Shown one piece after another: positions 1-4,921 of a stretch of 6,082 nt of DNA (position 1 is the first letter of the stretch; each line of letters opens with the position of its first letter). Position numbers and translations under genes: made by a program. The notes under the pieces were generated by a model, which worked only from the letters and a program-made list of their open reading frames with translations, was not told the DNA's origin and searched no databases. Location: positions 1 through 6,082 of the forward strand of contig SLAK01000041.1 in NCBI GenBank assembly GCA_007126855.1. Reading direction: 5' to 3'. The stretch comes from Dehalococcoidia bacterium (GTDB taxonomy: Bacteria; Chloroflexota; Dehalococcoidia; Tepidiformales; Tepidiformaceae).

Positions 1-327
1 ATCGCGATGAAGAAGGGGCGGCCGGCGAACAAGCTCTGCGCGCTGGTGGCCAGGGATGAAGAGGAACGCTTCGCGGGGATGATGCTGCGCGAGACGACGA
101 CGCTCGGGGTGCGGGTGGCGGAGGTGCGGCGCTACGAGGCGGCGCGGCGGGTGGAGACGGTGGAGACGAGCTTCGGGCCGGTGCGCGTGAAGGTGGGCGA
201 ATGGGAAGGAAAGCTGCGGCTTGCGCCGGAGTTCGAGGATGTGCGGGAGATTGCTTTGCGCACGGGGCGGCCCGCGATCGAGGTGCAGCGGCTGCTGGAG
301 GCAGAGCTGGACGCACGCCGGGACTGA
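1..327 (+). CDS. larC: LarC, nickel-pincer cofactor biosynthesis protein, C-terminal part (5' end outside window)
   Basis: The reading frame is open from the first base and ends at TGA 325-327, giving 108 residues of a protein whose start lies upstream. The ATG at base 7 is internal: the segment MKKGRP that begins there is a family landmark found well inside LarC. Further landmarks are RETTTLGVR (about residues 30-38 of the fragment), VETSFGPVRVKV, and APEFEDVREIA followed by a helix ending RLLEAEL. These match the LarC/DUF111 C-terminal domain. From the known family, LarC is a CTP-dependent nickel insertase that completes the nickel-pincer nucleotide cofactor used by LarA-type racemases and epimerases. 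No larA, larB or larE is visible, so they would have to lie upstream or elsewhere. The gene converges on a small minus-strand gene, with one hairpin between the two stop codons. The family call is secure from the motifs; activity cannot be judged from the fragment. Confidence 0.88.
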   Translation: MAMKKGRPANKLCALVARDEEERFAGMMLRETTTLGVRVAEVRRYEAARRVETVETSFGPVRVKVGEWEGKLRLAPEFEDVREIALRTGRPAIEVQRLLEAELDARRD

Positions 328-354
328 TCGCTGACCGTTGGCCGGAAAAAGGGT

Positions 355-382
355 GAGCCCCGGTGGGGTGTCACCGGGGCTC
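355..382 (-). terminator. Intrinsic terminator between converging larC and the 57-aa gene
   Basis: An 11-bp perfect stem pairs GAGCCCCGGTG (355-365) with CACCGGGGCTC (372-382), closing a 6-base loop. On the minus strand it is followed by ACCC and then five T (350 to 346), the classic intrinsic arrangement, so it best serves the minus-strand small gene whose stop is 28 bases away. On the plus strand the stem is followed by GCAAAA with no T run, so termination of larC by it would be weaker or need help from Rho. Confidence 0.8.
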
Positions 383-410
383 GCAAAAGGGGGAAACACT
401 GCTGGCGGGC

Positions 411-584
411 TTAGAAGAAGACCGGGCCCTGGACCGGTTTGCGCGGGGGGATGTGGTCGAAGTCGCTGCGCTTCTGCTTGCGAGGCTTCCTGAACAACCG
501 GACCGCGGCACTTTCCTGTGCGAGGCTGTCCGCCATCCGCTGGTAATCGGCCATCTTTGCGCTTGCAAAGGTATGGAAATCCAT
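411..584 (-). CDS. Small basic protein of unknown function, 57 residues
   Basis: The frame runs from ATG at 584 down to TAA at 413-411 and encodes 57 residues. I do not recognise the family. Residues 1-28 look helical and mixed polar (MDFHTFASAKMADYQRMADS...), residues 29-39 form a strongly basic patch (RLFRKPRKQKR), and the tail is proline-rich and ends in GPVFF. There is no signal peptide or membrane segment. Coding support is good for so short an ORF. A near-perfect Shine-Dalgarno AAGGAGG lies 6 bases before the ATG, about 81% of codons end in G or C (46 of 57), a -10-like box lies upstream, and a T-tailed terminator lies downstream. It follows the winged-helix regulator gene by 88 bases on the same strand and may be its target or partner. 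The basic patch could bind nucleic acid, but that is only a guess. Confidence 0.72.
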   Translation of the reverse strand: MDFHTFASAKMADYQRMADSLAQESAAVRLFRKPRKQKRSDFDHIPPRKPVQGPVFF

Positions 585-590
585 CGCGCA

Positions 591-597
591 CCTCCTT
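591..597 (-). promoter_or_regulatory. Strong ribosome binding site of the 57-aa gene
   Basis: On the minus strand AAGGAGG stands 6 bases before the ATG at 584. It is the best Shine-Dalgarno match in the window and fixes the start of the small gene. Confidence 0.8.
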
Positions 598-633
598 GTC
601 GATGAGTCGCTGACATCATCGGCTGGTAGGTTC

Positions 634-652
634 AGTATGTGTGAGATCTCAC
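634..652 (-). promoter_or_regulatory. Putative promoter with palindromic operator for the 57-aa gene
   Basis: Minus-strand CATACT (639 to 634) is a fair -10 box and is identical to the one in front of the winged-helix gene. Immediately upstream, in what would be the spacer, is the 12-bp perfect palindrome GTGAGATCTCAC (641-652). Start of transcription would fall near 627, giving a leader of about 43 bases that contains the ribosome binding site. No good -35 hexamer is visible, which suits an activator-dependent or weak promoter. Half-sites TGTGA and TCACT are reminiscent of Crp sites, but they are separated by 4 bases instead of the usual 6. Confidence 0.45.
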
Positions 653-672
653 TTCACTTACCATGAAGCGGA

Positions 673-966
673 TCACACTTTCGCGCGATGGAGGGGATAT
701 TCGAGCGCATCGAGGAGGGCGCCGAGGCTGCAGTCATTTTCGAGGGGATGGCGAAGCGCCAGGTCTCGTTCGACCTCGTAATGGTTGCGGCGGCCGACAC
801 GGACGGGTGTGACATATCCTTCGCGGCGCAAATCGGCGAGGATGCGCTGGGTGGCGCGCTCAGTGATGCCGACGTGGGCGGCGATGTCCTTCAGGCGGAT
901 ATCCGGGTCGCGCGCGATGCAGAGGAGTACGTGGGCATGGTTGGTGAGGAAGGTCCACTGCTCCAT
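673..966 (-). CDS. Winged helix-turn-helix transcriptional regulator (MarR/ArsR-like), 97 residues
   Basis: The frame starts at ATG 966 and stops at TGA 675-673. It encodes a single DNA-binding domain. A first helix lies around WTFLTNHAHVLLCIA (residues 4-18). The helix-turn-helix lies at about 25-46 (LKDIAAHVGITERATQRILADL), followed by a wing at about 50-65 (GYVTPVRVGRRNHYEV). A C-terminal helix (LGALLDALE, 81-89) probably serves dimerisation. The order HAHVLLCIA, DIAAHVGITERA, GRRNHYEV and HPLE is characteristic of a small stand-alone winged-helix family. There are no cysteine or histidine clusters that would suggest metal sensing. No Shine-Dalgarno is visible, and a -10 box ends 6 bases before the ATG, so the message is probably leaderless. 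The gene lies between the reductase (102 bases upstream) and the 57-aa gene (88 bases downstream). Its ligand and targets are unknown, and autoregulation through the palindrome at 994-1005 is an inference. Confidence 0.82.
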   Translation of the reverse strand: MEQWTFLTNHAHVLLCIARDPDIRLKDIAAHVGITERATQRILADLRREGYVTPVRVGRRNHYEVERDLALRHPLENDCSLGALLDALEYPLHRAKV

Positions 967-972
967 AGCGCC

Positions 973-1005
973 AGTATGGCACAGACATGCGACCCGGAAT
1001 TCCGG
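973..1005 (-). promoter_or_regulatory. Putative leaderless promoter and palindromic operator of the winged-helix gene
   Basis: On the minus strand TGC-CATACT (extended -10; hexamer 978 to 973) ends 6 bases before the ATG at 966, which puts the transcription start on or next to the start codon. The perfect 12-bp palindrome CCGGAATTCCGG (994-1005) lies 15 bases upstream of the hexamer, over the -35 position, where a bound repressor would block polymerase. No TTGACA-like -35 is present. Confidence 0.45.
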
Positions 1006-1015
1006 TAACGGCGGT

Positions 1016-1059
1016 CGTGGCCTGGCGGCCGGCCTACCCGGGGCGGAGGGCCGGCCACG
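1016..1059 (-). terminator. GC-rich hairpin after the reductase gene, possible terminator without T run
   Basis: Between the reductase stop (1069) and the winged-helix gene lie nested inverted repeats. CGTGGCC (1016-1022) pairs with GGCCACG (1053-1059), or alternatively GGCCGGCC (1027-1034) pairs with a second GGCCGGCC (1049-1056). The structure begins 9 bases after the minus-strand stop codon, as a terminator would, but no T run follows. It may stop or attenuate transcription or protect the mRNA end. Confidence 0.35.
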
Positions 1060-1068
1060 GGTCTCTCC

Positions 1069-1914
1069 TTAGACCTGGCTGTAGCCGCTGCCCTTGCGTT
1101 CGAAGCCGATGCCTTTGCCTTCGCTGATCCAGCCAAACTCCTTGAGGATCTCCTGGCTATAGGTGACGCGGCCGGTAACCTTGTCGAGGGGCTCGCTGGC
1201 GAGCAACAGGGCGGCTTTGGCCATGTACTCGGGCGGTTCGCCGCGGGGGTCGTCGATGCCGTCGACGAGCTTATGGAAGACGGTACCGGGAGTAGCGACC
1301 ACCTGGGACGGCGAGACGCAGGTGACGTTGACGCCATCCTTGTAGACCTCTTCAGCGAGGCCCTGTGTGAAGCGTTCGAGGGCGGCTTTTTCGGCACCAT
1401 AGAGGGTGCCGCCGCGAGGGGCGTCACCGGAATAAGGGCCTCGGCCAGGGCCGATGGCAGCGCCGCTGGAGATATTCACGATTGAGCCGGACTTGCGCGG
1501 GATCATGTCTTTGAGGGCGAGCTGGCTGAGGTAGAAGGGTGCGTGGAAGTTGACGGCGAAAGAGCGCAGCCAGCGGTTCACCGGGAAGTCGGCCACGGGG
1601 ACGAAGTAGGTGAGGGCGGCGTTATTGACGAGGACATCGACGGGGCCGTAGGTATTGTGCGTCTCTTCGATGAGGCGGGCGCATTCGTCGTACTCGGAGA
1701 TGTTGACGGCGACGGCGGTGGCTTCGCCGCCTTTTTCGCGGATGCCGTTGACGGTGTGTTCGAGGGAGCCTTCGAGCGGATGGTCGCCTTCCTTGAGGGT
1801 GCGCGCGGCACAGACCACTTTTCCGCCCTCGGCGGCGAACAGTTCTGCGATGTCTTTGCCGATGCCGCGGCTGGCGCCGGTGACGACGACCACCTTTCCG
1901 TCGAGCTTGCCCAT
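1069..1914 (-). CDS. Short-chain dehydrogenase/reductase (SDR), NAD(P)-dependent
   Basis: The 281-residue protein starts at ATG 1914, with AGGAGG 8 bases upstream. The classical SDR signature is complete. The Rossmann nucleotide loop is TGASRGIG (12-19), NNAA sits at 97-100, and the catalytic tetrad is Asn122, Ser149/150, Tyr172 and Lys176 (YGAEK). Arg38 after the second strand suggests a preference for NADP(H), by analogy with the family. It would interconvert an alcohol and a ketone in the cytoplasm; the substrate cannot be read from sequence. Two points are odd. The segment between the catalytic Ser and Tyr is about ten residues longer than the usual twelve or so (glycine-rich GPGRGPYSGDAPRGG). 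The acidic residue often found after the third strand is Asn71. The C-terminal tail past about residue 245 extends the core fold. The gene diverges from a Crp/Fnr-type regulator, which may control it. Confidence 0.93.
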   Translation of the reverse strand: MGKLDGKVVVVTGASRGIGKDIAELFAAEGGKVVCAARTLKEGDHPLEGSLEHTVNGIREKGGEATAVAVNISEYDECARLIEETHNTYGPVDVLVNNAALTYFVPVADFPVNRWLRSFAVNFHAPFYLSQLALKDMIPRKSGSIVNISSGAAIGPGRGPYSGDAPRGGTLYGAEKAALERFTQGLAEEVYKDGVNVTCVSPSQVVATPGTVFHKLVDGIDDPRGEPPEYMAKAALLLASEPLDKVTGRVTYSQEILKEFGWISEGKGIGFERKGSGYSQV

Positions 1915-1922
1915 TGCTTGTG

Positions 1923-1928
1923 CCTCCT
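1923..1928 (-). promoter_or_regulatory. Ribosome binding site of the reductase gene
   Basis: Minus-strand AGGAGG stands 8 bases before the ATG at 1914, supporting that start. Confidence 0.75.
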
Positions 1929-1935
1929 AGTGTGT

Positions 1936-1961
1936 CGGTGCACCGGATTCTACGCGCGTAG
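1936..1961 (-). promoter_or_regulatory. Putative reductase promoter with two adjacent palindromes in the divergent region
   Basis: A -10-like TAGAAT (1952 to 1947, five of six consensus bases) would start transcription near 1940, leaving about 25 bases of leader before the ATG. The perfect 12-bp palindrome CTACGCGCGTAG (1950-1961) overlaps the upstream edge of this hexamer. The 10-bp palindrome CGGTGCACCG (1936-1945) covers the expected start point. Either could be an operator, most simply for the divergently encoded Crp/Fnr-family protein. No convincing -35 box was found, and no clear promoter for the plus-strand regulator. Confidence 0.42.
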
Positions 1962-2000
1962 CGACGCAGCGGCACAAGAATAGTGAAAGAGGCTCTTGCA

Positions 2001-2738
2001 ATGCTGCGCGGAACGCGGCATGGTCGCACTATGACGACCGTGGCTGCCGAATCGACCCCAGCGCCGGAGACGACGGAGCAACTGCACCGTGTTCCGCTGC
2101 TCGCGCGGCTTTCTTCGGAAGATGTGCGCACGCTGGCAGCGGCCGGGCGGCTGCGCCGCTTCAAAGCGGGCGAGACAATTGTGCGCGAGGGTGAACCGGG
2201 AGCGGGTCTTTTCGTGATCCTGGAAGGCGGGGCGCGGATCGTGGTGTCGTCGCAAACCGGGGAAGAGGCAACGGTGGCGCACCTGGGGCCGGGCGAATGC
2301 ATCGGAGAGTTTTCGGTGTTGGACGGCCTGCCGCGCTCGGCGACAGCCATCGCGACGGCGCCGACGAGCACGATCTCGGTGAGCCGGGACGACTTCCGCG
2401 AGTGGCTATCGGAACGGCCGGAGGCGGCCTTTGCGTTGCTTGAGGAGCTGAGCCTGCGGTTGCGGCGGGCAAACCAGGGGCTGGCGGACCACCTCTTCCT
2501 GGGGCTTTCGCAGCGGCTGGCGCGGCGGCTGGTGGGCCTCGCGGCGAGCCACGGCAACCACGCGAGCGGAAACGGCATCCGCATCCGCATTACCCAGGCG
2601 GAGCTGGCTTCGATGCTGGGGGTGACACGGGAGAGCGTGAACAAGGAACTCCAGGCGTTCGCCTCGCGTGGCTGGCTTTCGACATCGCGCGGGGCGATCA
2701 CGATCTACGACCTGGAAGCGCTGAACCTCTACCGCTGA
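2001..2738 (+). CDS. Crp/Fnr-family transcriptional regulator
   Basis: I chose ATG 2001 (245 residues) because GAAAGAGG lies 8 bases before it. GTG 1983 and ATG 2031 (235 residues, beginning MTTVAAES) remain possible. The N-terminal cyclic-nucleotide-binding beta-barrel spans about residues 30-130. Its phosphate-binding cassette is GEFSVLDGLPRSATA (102-116), keeping Glu103, Arg112 and Ser113, the positions that contact cAMP in E. coli Crp. A long dimerisation helix (about 138-160) follows. The C-terminal winged helix has ITQAELASMLGVTRESVNKEL (197-217) as helix-turn-helix. No cysteine cluster like that of FNR is present, so cyclic-nucleotide sensing is more likely than iron-sulfur sensing, though other small ligands are possible. 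It is transcribed away from the reductase gene, and mutual or auto-regulation through the shared intergenic palindromes is a reasonable inference. Confidence 0.9.
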   Translation: MLRGTRHGRTMTTVAAESTPAPETTEQLHRVPLLARLSSEDVRTLAAAGRLRRFKAGETIVREGEPGAGLFVILEGGARIVVSSQTGEEATVAHLGPGECIGEFSVLDGLPRSATAIATAPTSTISVSRDDFREWLSERPEAAFALLEELSLRLRRANQGLADHLFLGLSQRLARRLVGLAASHGNHASGNGIRIRITQAELASMLGVTRESVNKELQAFASRGWLSTSRGAITIYDLEALNLYR

Positions 2739-2789
2739 ACCCGGCGCGGGCAGCATGTCATCCGGGCGCATCCCCGCAACCCCCCTCAC

Positions 2790-2798
2790 TGGTACTAT
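2790..2798 (+). promoter_or_regulatory. Extended -10 promoter, probably leaderless, for the lipoprotein gene
   Basis: TGG-TACTAT (2790-2798) is an extended -10 element whose last base lies 7 bases before ATG 2806, so transcription would start at the initiation codon itself. No Shine-Dalgarno precedes that ATG, in agreement. No -35 box is seen. Confidence 0.5.
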
Positions 2799-2805
2799 CC
2801 GATTC

Positions 2806-3828
2806 ATGAGTCTGCGTCCTGGCGGCGCGCTGATTGCGATCGCGGTGCTCCTGGTTACGCAGGCCGTGGTGCTTGCGGCCTGTGATGACGACAACGAATT
2901 CCCGCGCGAGACGGGTCTCTGGTTCGCGTTTCCGGACGCGGTGCTGGGGCGCGAGGGGCCTATTCGTGTGGTCCACGTTGACTCGGGCGACGACAAGACG
3001 GTCGGCGCGGCCGGGATCTATCGCAACGTGGCATGGAGCCCGGAAGGGAATTTGCTGGCCGCGATCCGTGCGGGAGAGGAGCCGGCGGTACTGCTCTTCA
3101 ACCTGGTTGACGACGAGGCGCCGACACTATCGGTCGATCTCGACTTCGATGAAGCGCAGCTTGCCTGGTCGCCCGACGGTGCGCGGCTGATCGCGCTTTC
3201 TGACCAGGGAATGGTGATCCTCAGCCGGGAATTCGAGGCGGTTGCCCGGATTGGGACACCGGAGGACCCGCCGGGGCCGGCCGGATACACCCCCGGCATG
3301 TGGTCTGCGGACTCGGTGCATTTCGCGGCCTATTTTCACGGGTACATCGTGGTGGTGGACCGCTTTGGGCAGATGGTGGCCTATGACCCTGCGCTGTTCG
3401 TGCGCTACCCGGAGGATACGGCCCGGGTGACGGTGACCGGGTGGGAAGCGCCGGAGACGCTGGCAGTGTTCGAAGAGGCTGAGCACCGGAGCCCGACGCG
3501 CTATGTGCTGGAGCTGCAGGGTGATCAGGTGGAGGTGCTGTCGTCTTCGGATTTCGAGCCGGGGACGGCGCCGTTCCAAGGGTTGCTGGCGCAGGCGAGC
3601 GAAGCTGCGGGCGGCACGGAGGTGATCCTTGGGCGGAGCGCGGCGCCGCCGCAACTGCGCTGGGTGGTAGCGATGCCGGGGCCGGGAGACGCGCCGATCC
3701 GCGTGCTGGTGCGGCGTGGCGAGTTGTTCCTCTCGGCGGCGAGCGGGCTCTTCGCGCAGGCGGACCCGGACATGCTGGCGCGGGACCTTTCGATCTTGCT
3801 GCTTACGGCGGACGAAACGGAGCCCTGA
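2806..3828 (+). CDS. Membrane-anchored lipoprotein with WD40/TolB-like propeller repeats
   Basis: The protein is 340 residues from ATG 2806. An earlier in-frame ATG at 2755 would add 17 residues before the signal sequence and is less likely. Residues 4-25 are a signal peptide (basic start, hydrophobic core), and the lipobox LAAC (23-26) predicts lipid attachment at Cys26, followed by an acidic linker DDDNEF. WSPEG (77-81), WSPDG (121-125) and WSADS (166-170), about 44 residues apart, are the recurring turns of TolB/WD40-like beta-propeller blades. The C-terminal half has no obvious repeats; its blades may have diverged, or it is another beta-rich fold. No catalytic motif is seen. It would sit on the outer face of the cytoplasmic membrane, perhaps as a binding or scaffolding protein, with ligand unknown. 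It follows the Crp/Fnr gene by 67 bases but seems to have its own promoter, and a 13-bp hairpin begins 2 bases after its stop. Confidence 0.78.
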   Translation: MSLRPGGALIAIAVLLVTQAVVLAACDDDNEFPRETGLWFAFPDAVLGREGPIRVVHVDSGDDKTVGAAGIYRNVAWSPEGNLLAAIRAGEEPAVLLFNLVDDEAPTLSVDLDFDEAQLAWSPDGARLIALSDQGMVILSREFEAVARIGTPEDPPGPAGYTPGMWSADSVHFAAYFHGYIVVVDRFGQMVAYDPALFVRYPEDTARVTVTGWEAPETLAVFEEAEHRSPTRYVLELQGDQVEVLSSSDFEPGTAPFQGLLAQASEAAGGTEVILGRSAAPPQLRWVVAMPGPGDAPIRVLVRRGELFLSAASGLFAQADPDMLARDLSILLLTADETEP

Positions 3829-3830
3829 AC

Positions 3831-3866
3831 GTGGAAAGCGGGCCCTGCGATGAGCCCGCTTTCCAC
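3831..3866. terminator. Strong 13-bp hairpin after the lipoprotein gene
   Basis: GTGGAAAGCGGGC (3831-3843) pairs perfectly with GCCCGCTTTCCAC (3854-3866) around a 10-base loop. It starts 2 bases after the lipoprotein TGA. Neither strand has a T run after the stem, so it may be a Rho-assisted or 3'-end-stabilising structure. If the minus-strand ORF ending at 3880 is real, the hairpin lies between converging stop codons, as the one at 355-382 does. Confidence 0.65.
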
Positions 3867-3879
3867 AGACACCAGAGAT

Positions 3880-4008
3880 TCAGGAGAGGTAGGATGGCGC
3901 CTGGCGCGTTGCGACGGTCGACACCTCCGTCTCACGCGCTGTACCCACAGGATCCACCAATCGCCACGAGTTGTCATCAGGTGCTTCGCTGATTCTGATG
4001 ACTTTCAA
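3880..4008 (-). CDS. Possible small protein, 42 residues, unknown function
   Basis: A minus-strand frame from TTG 4008 to TGA 3882-3880 would encode 42 residues. AAGGA lies 5 bases before the TTG. The start of the product (MKVIRISEAPDDNSWRLVDP, residues 1-20) has a strand-like opening and balanced composition that look more like a protein than a chance frame in GC-rich DNA. It begins 53 bases after the thioesterase stop on the same strand and ends 13 bases before a strong hairpin. Against it are the TTG start, a G/C third-position share of only about two thirds (28 of 42, below the 57-aa gene), and a competing 32-residue frame on the other strand (3894-3992). I do not recognise the family. 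The 233-base gap 3829-4061 otherwise contains only the hairpin at 3831-3866 and the inverted repeat at 3973-4002. Confidence 0.38.
   Translation of the reverse strand: MKVIRISEAPDDNSWRLVDPVGTARETEVSTVATRQAPSYLS
3973..4002. repeat. 8-bp inverted repeat in the lipoprotein-thioesterase gap
   Basis: GTCATCAG (3973-3980) and CTGATGAC (3995-4002) are perfect inverted copies separated by 14 bases, with start points 22 bases apart, about two helical turns. It could be an RNA stem-loop or a dimeric protein site. It falls within the first codons of the possible minus-strand 42-aa ORF, where a stem-loop in the message could affect initiation. Confidence 0.5.
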
Positions 4009-4061
4009 ACGCTTCCTTAACCGTTTGTCTACCGGGAGGCACGACCGGGGAAATGTCGCGC

Positions 4062-4865
4062 TTATATGGGACGGCGGTTGGCGAGCAGGGCTTCGGTGAC
4101 GATGCCTATTGGACCCTCCGTGTCGAACATGGTGCCGCGGACCATCCCGATGCCGTAAGGCTGCGCGCCGCTGGTGACATCCAGGCCGATCCATTCGCCC
4201 CTGGCTTCGCGGTGGAGGTGGAGGGAGATGTCGGCGTTGATGAAGCCAAGTGAGTCGCTCGGGCGAATATGCGAGATGCCGTTGGCGAAGTCTGCCGTCG
4301 CGGCCACCCGCATCAGCGGCGTCGTCTCCACCCCGTCGATCACCGGGATGGGAAAGCGCAACCACGCGATCGATCGGCCGCCTCGCCCTCCCGTGTACTC
4401 TATGACCCTGCGAGCTTCCACAATCATGTGGAGGCCGACGCGCATACTCATCCGCATGTCGTCTGGCAGCAGCGATCCGGCCGGGAGATTCTCTGGCCGC
4501 TCCGGCATCGCGTGGGCTATCCCTTCTGTGTCGCCAATAGCCACCTCGGCGGGCAGGAGCAGCAGCGTGGTCGCGCGGGCGACCTCGGAACCATCCGCGA
4601 TGAGCGAGGTGATGAGGGACTGGATGCGCCTGCCGGTGCGGACGGGCGTGGTTTCGATGCGAAGGGGAGCGCGGGGGACGGCGCGGAAGAGATCAATGGT
4701 CATGCGGGTGACCATGAGCGAAGGGTCGGCCTTCGCCTGCTCGATGCCGTAAGCGAGCAGGGCGGCGGCGGATCCACCGTGCAGATACTGCGAGCCCCAG
4801 GGGCTCAGCGCGTTTTCGGTGGGGATGAAGGCATCGCCCTCGCGCTCAAAGATTGCATCGTTCAA
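4062..4865 (-). CDS. Acyl-CoA thioesterase family protein, double hotdog (TesB-like)
   Basis: I place the start at TTG 4865 (267 residues) because GGAGG stands 7 bases before it and the family-like sequence begins there. The in-frame ATG at 4958 would add 31 low-complexity residues and overlap the divergent gene. Domain 1 (about 1-120) has SPWGSQYLHGG (21-31) and a long helix (AAALLAYGIEQ), the hotdog-helix entry seen in this superfamily, followed by VTRMTIDLFRAVP (52-64). Domain 2 (about 150-267) contains NADISLHLH, whose Asp212 aligns with the catalytic Asp of E. coli TesB by eye, and ends with a strand around GMVRGTMFDTEG. The Gln that completes the TesB catalytic set near the C-terminus is not evident: the matching stretch reads IVTEALL. 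It would hydrolyse acyl-CoA to free acid and CoA in the cytoplasm; chain preference cannot be told. Loss of activity, or a different catalytic arrangement, is possible. Confidence 0.8.
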   Translation of the reverse strand: MNDAIFEREGDAFIPTENALSPWGSQYLHGGSAAALLAYGIEQAKADPSLMVTRMTIDLFRAVPRAPLRIETTPVRTGRRIQSLITSLIADGSEVARATTLLLLPAEVAIGDTEGIAHAMPERPENLPAGSLLPDDMRMSMRVGLHMIVEARRVIEYTGGRGGRSIAWLRFPIPVIDGVETTPLMRVAATADFANGISHIRPSDSLGFINADISLHLHREARGEWIGLDVTSGAQPYGIGMVRGTMFDTEGPIGIVTEALLANRRPI

Positions 4866-4872
4866 TGGGCTT

Positions 4873-4877
4873 CCTCC
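4873..4877 (-). promoter_or_regulatory. Ribosome binding site that selects the TTG start of the thioesterase
   Basis: Minus-strand GGAGG (within CGGAGGAAG) stands 7 bases before TTG 4865. No comparable site precedes the upstream ATG 4958 in that frame. Confidence 0.62.
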
Positions 4878-4892
4878 GTGCCTGGTGTTCCT

Positions 4893-4921
4893 TTGACGGA
4901 TCCGGGGCCGACGGCTACTAT
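4893..4921 (+). promoter_or_regulatory. Sigma-70-type promoter of the DUF3500 gene
   Basis: TTGACG (4893-4898), a 17-base spacer and TACTAT (4916-4921) make the best housekeeping promoter in the window (five and four of six consensus bases). Transcription would start near 4928, leaving about 22 bases of leader with the ribosome binding site GGGAG at 4938-4942, 7 bases before GTG 4950. Confidence 0.72.

Noticed and set aside
891..1058. Minus-strand GTG frame after AAGGAG just past the reductase stop
   Set aside because: It runs through the GC-rich hairpin and promoter and then out of frame through the winged-helix gene. The product is low-complexity Pro/Arg/Ser and is a shadow.
1622..2701. 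359-codon minus-strand open frame spanning the reductase N-terminus and the Crp/Fnr gene
   Set aside because: The composition is dominated by Arg, Ser and Pro, with no domain motifs. It is antisense to a well-supported regulator and out of frame with the reductase.
3894..3992. 32-aa plus-strand ORF beginning with ATG after AGGAG
   Set aside because: It is short, proline- and arginine-rich, starts downstream of the lipoprotein terminator and has no clear promoter. The opposite-strand frame is more protein-like.
4061..4066. Minus-strand TATAAG as -10 box for the possible 42-aa ORF
   Set aside because: It overlaps the thioesterase stop codon and has no -35 at the right distance. One hexamer alone is too weak to call.
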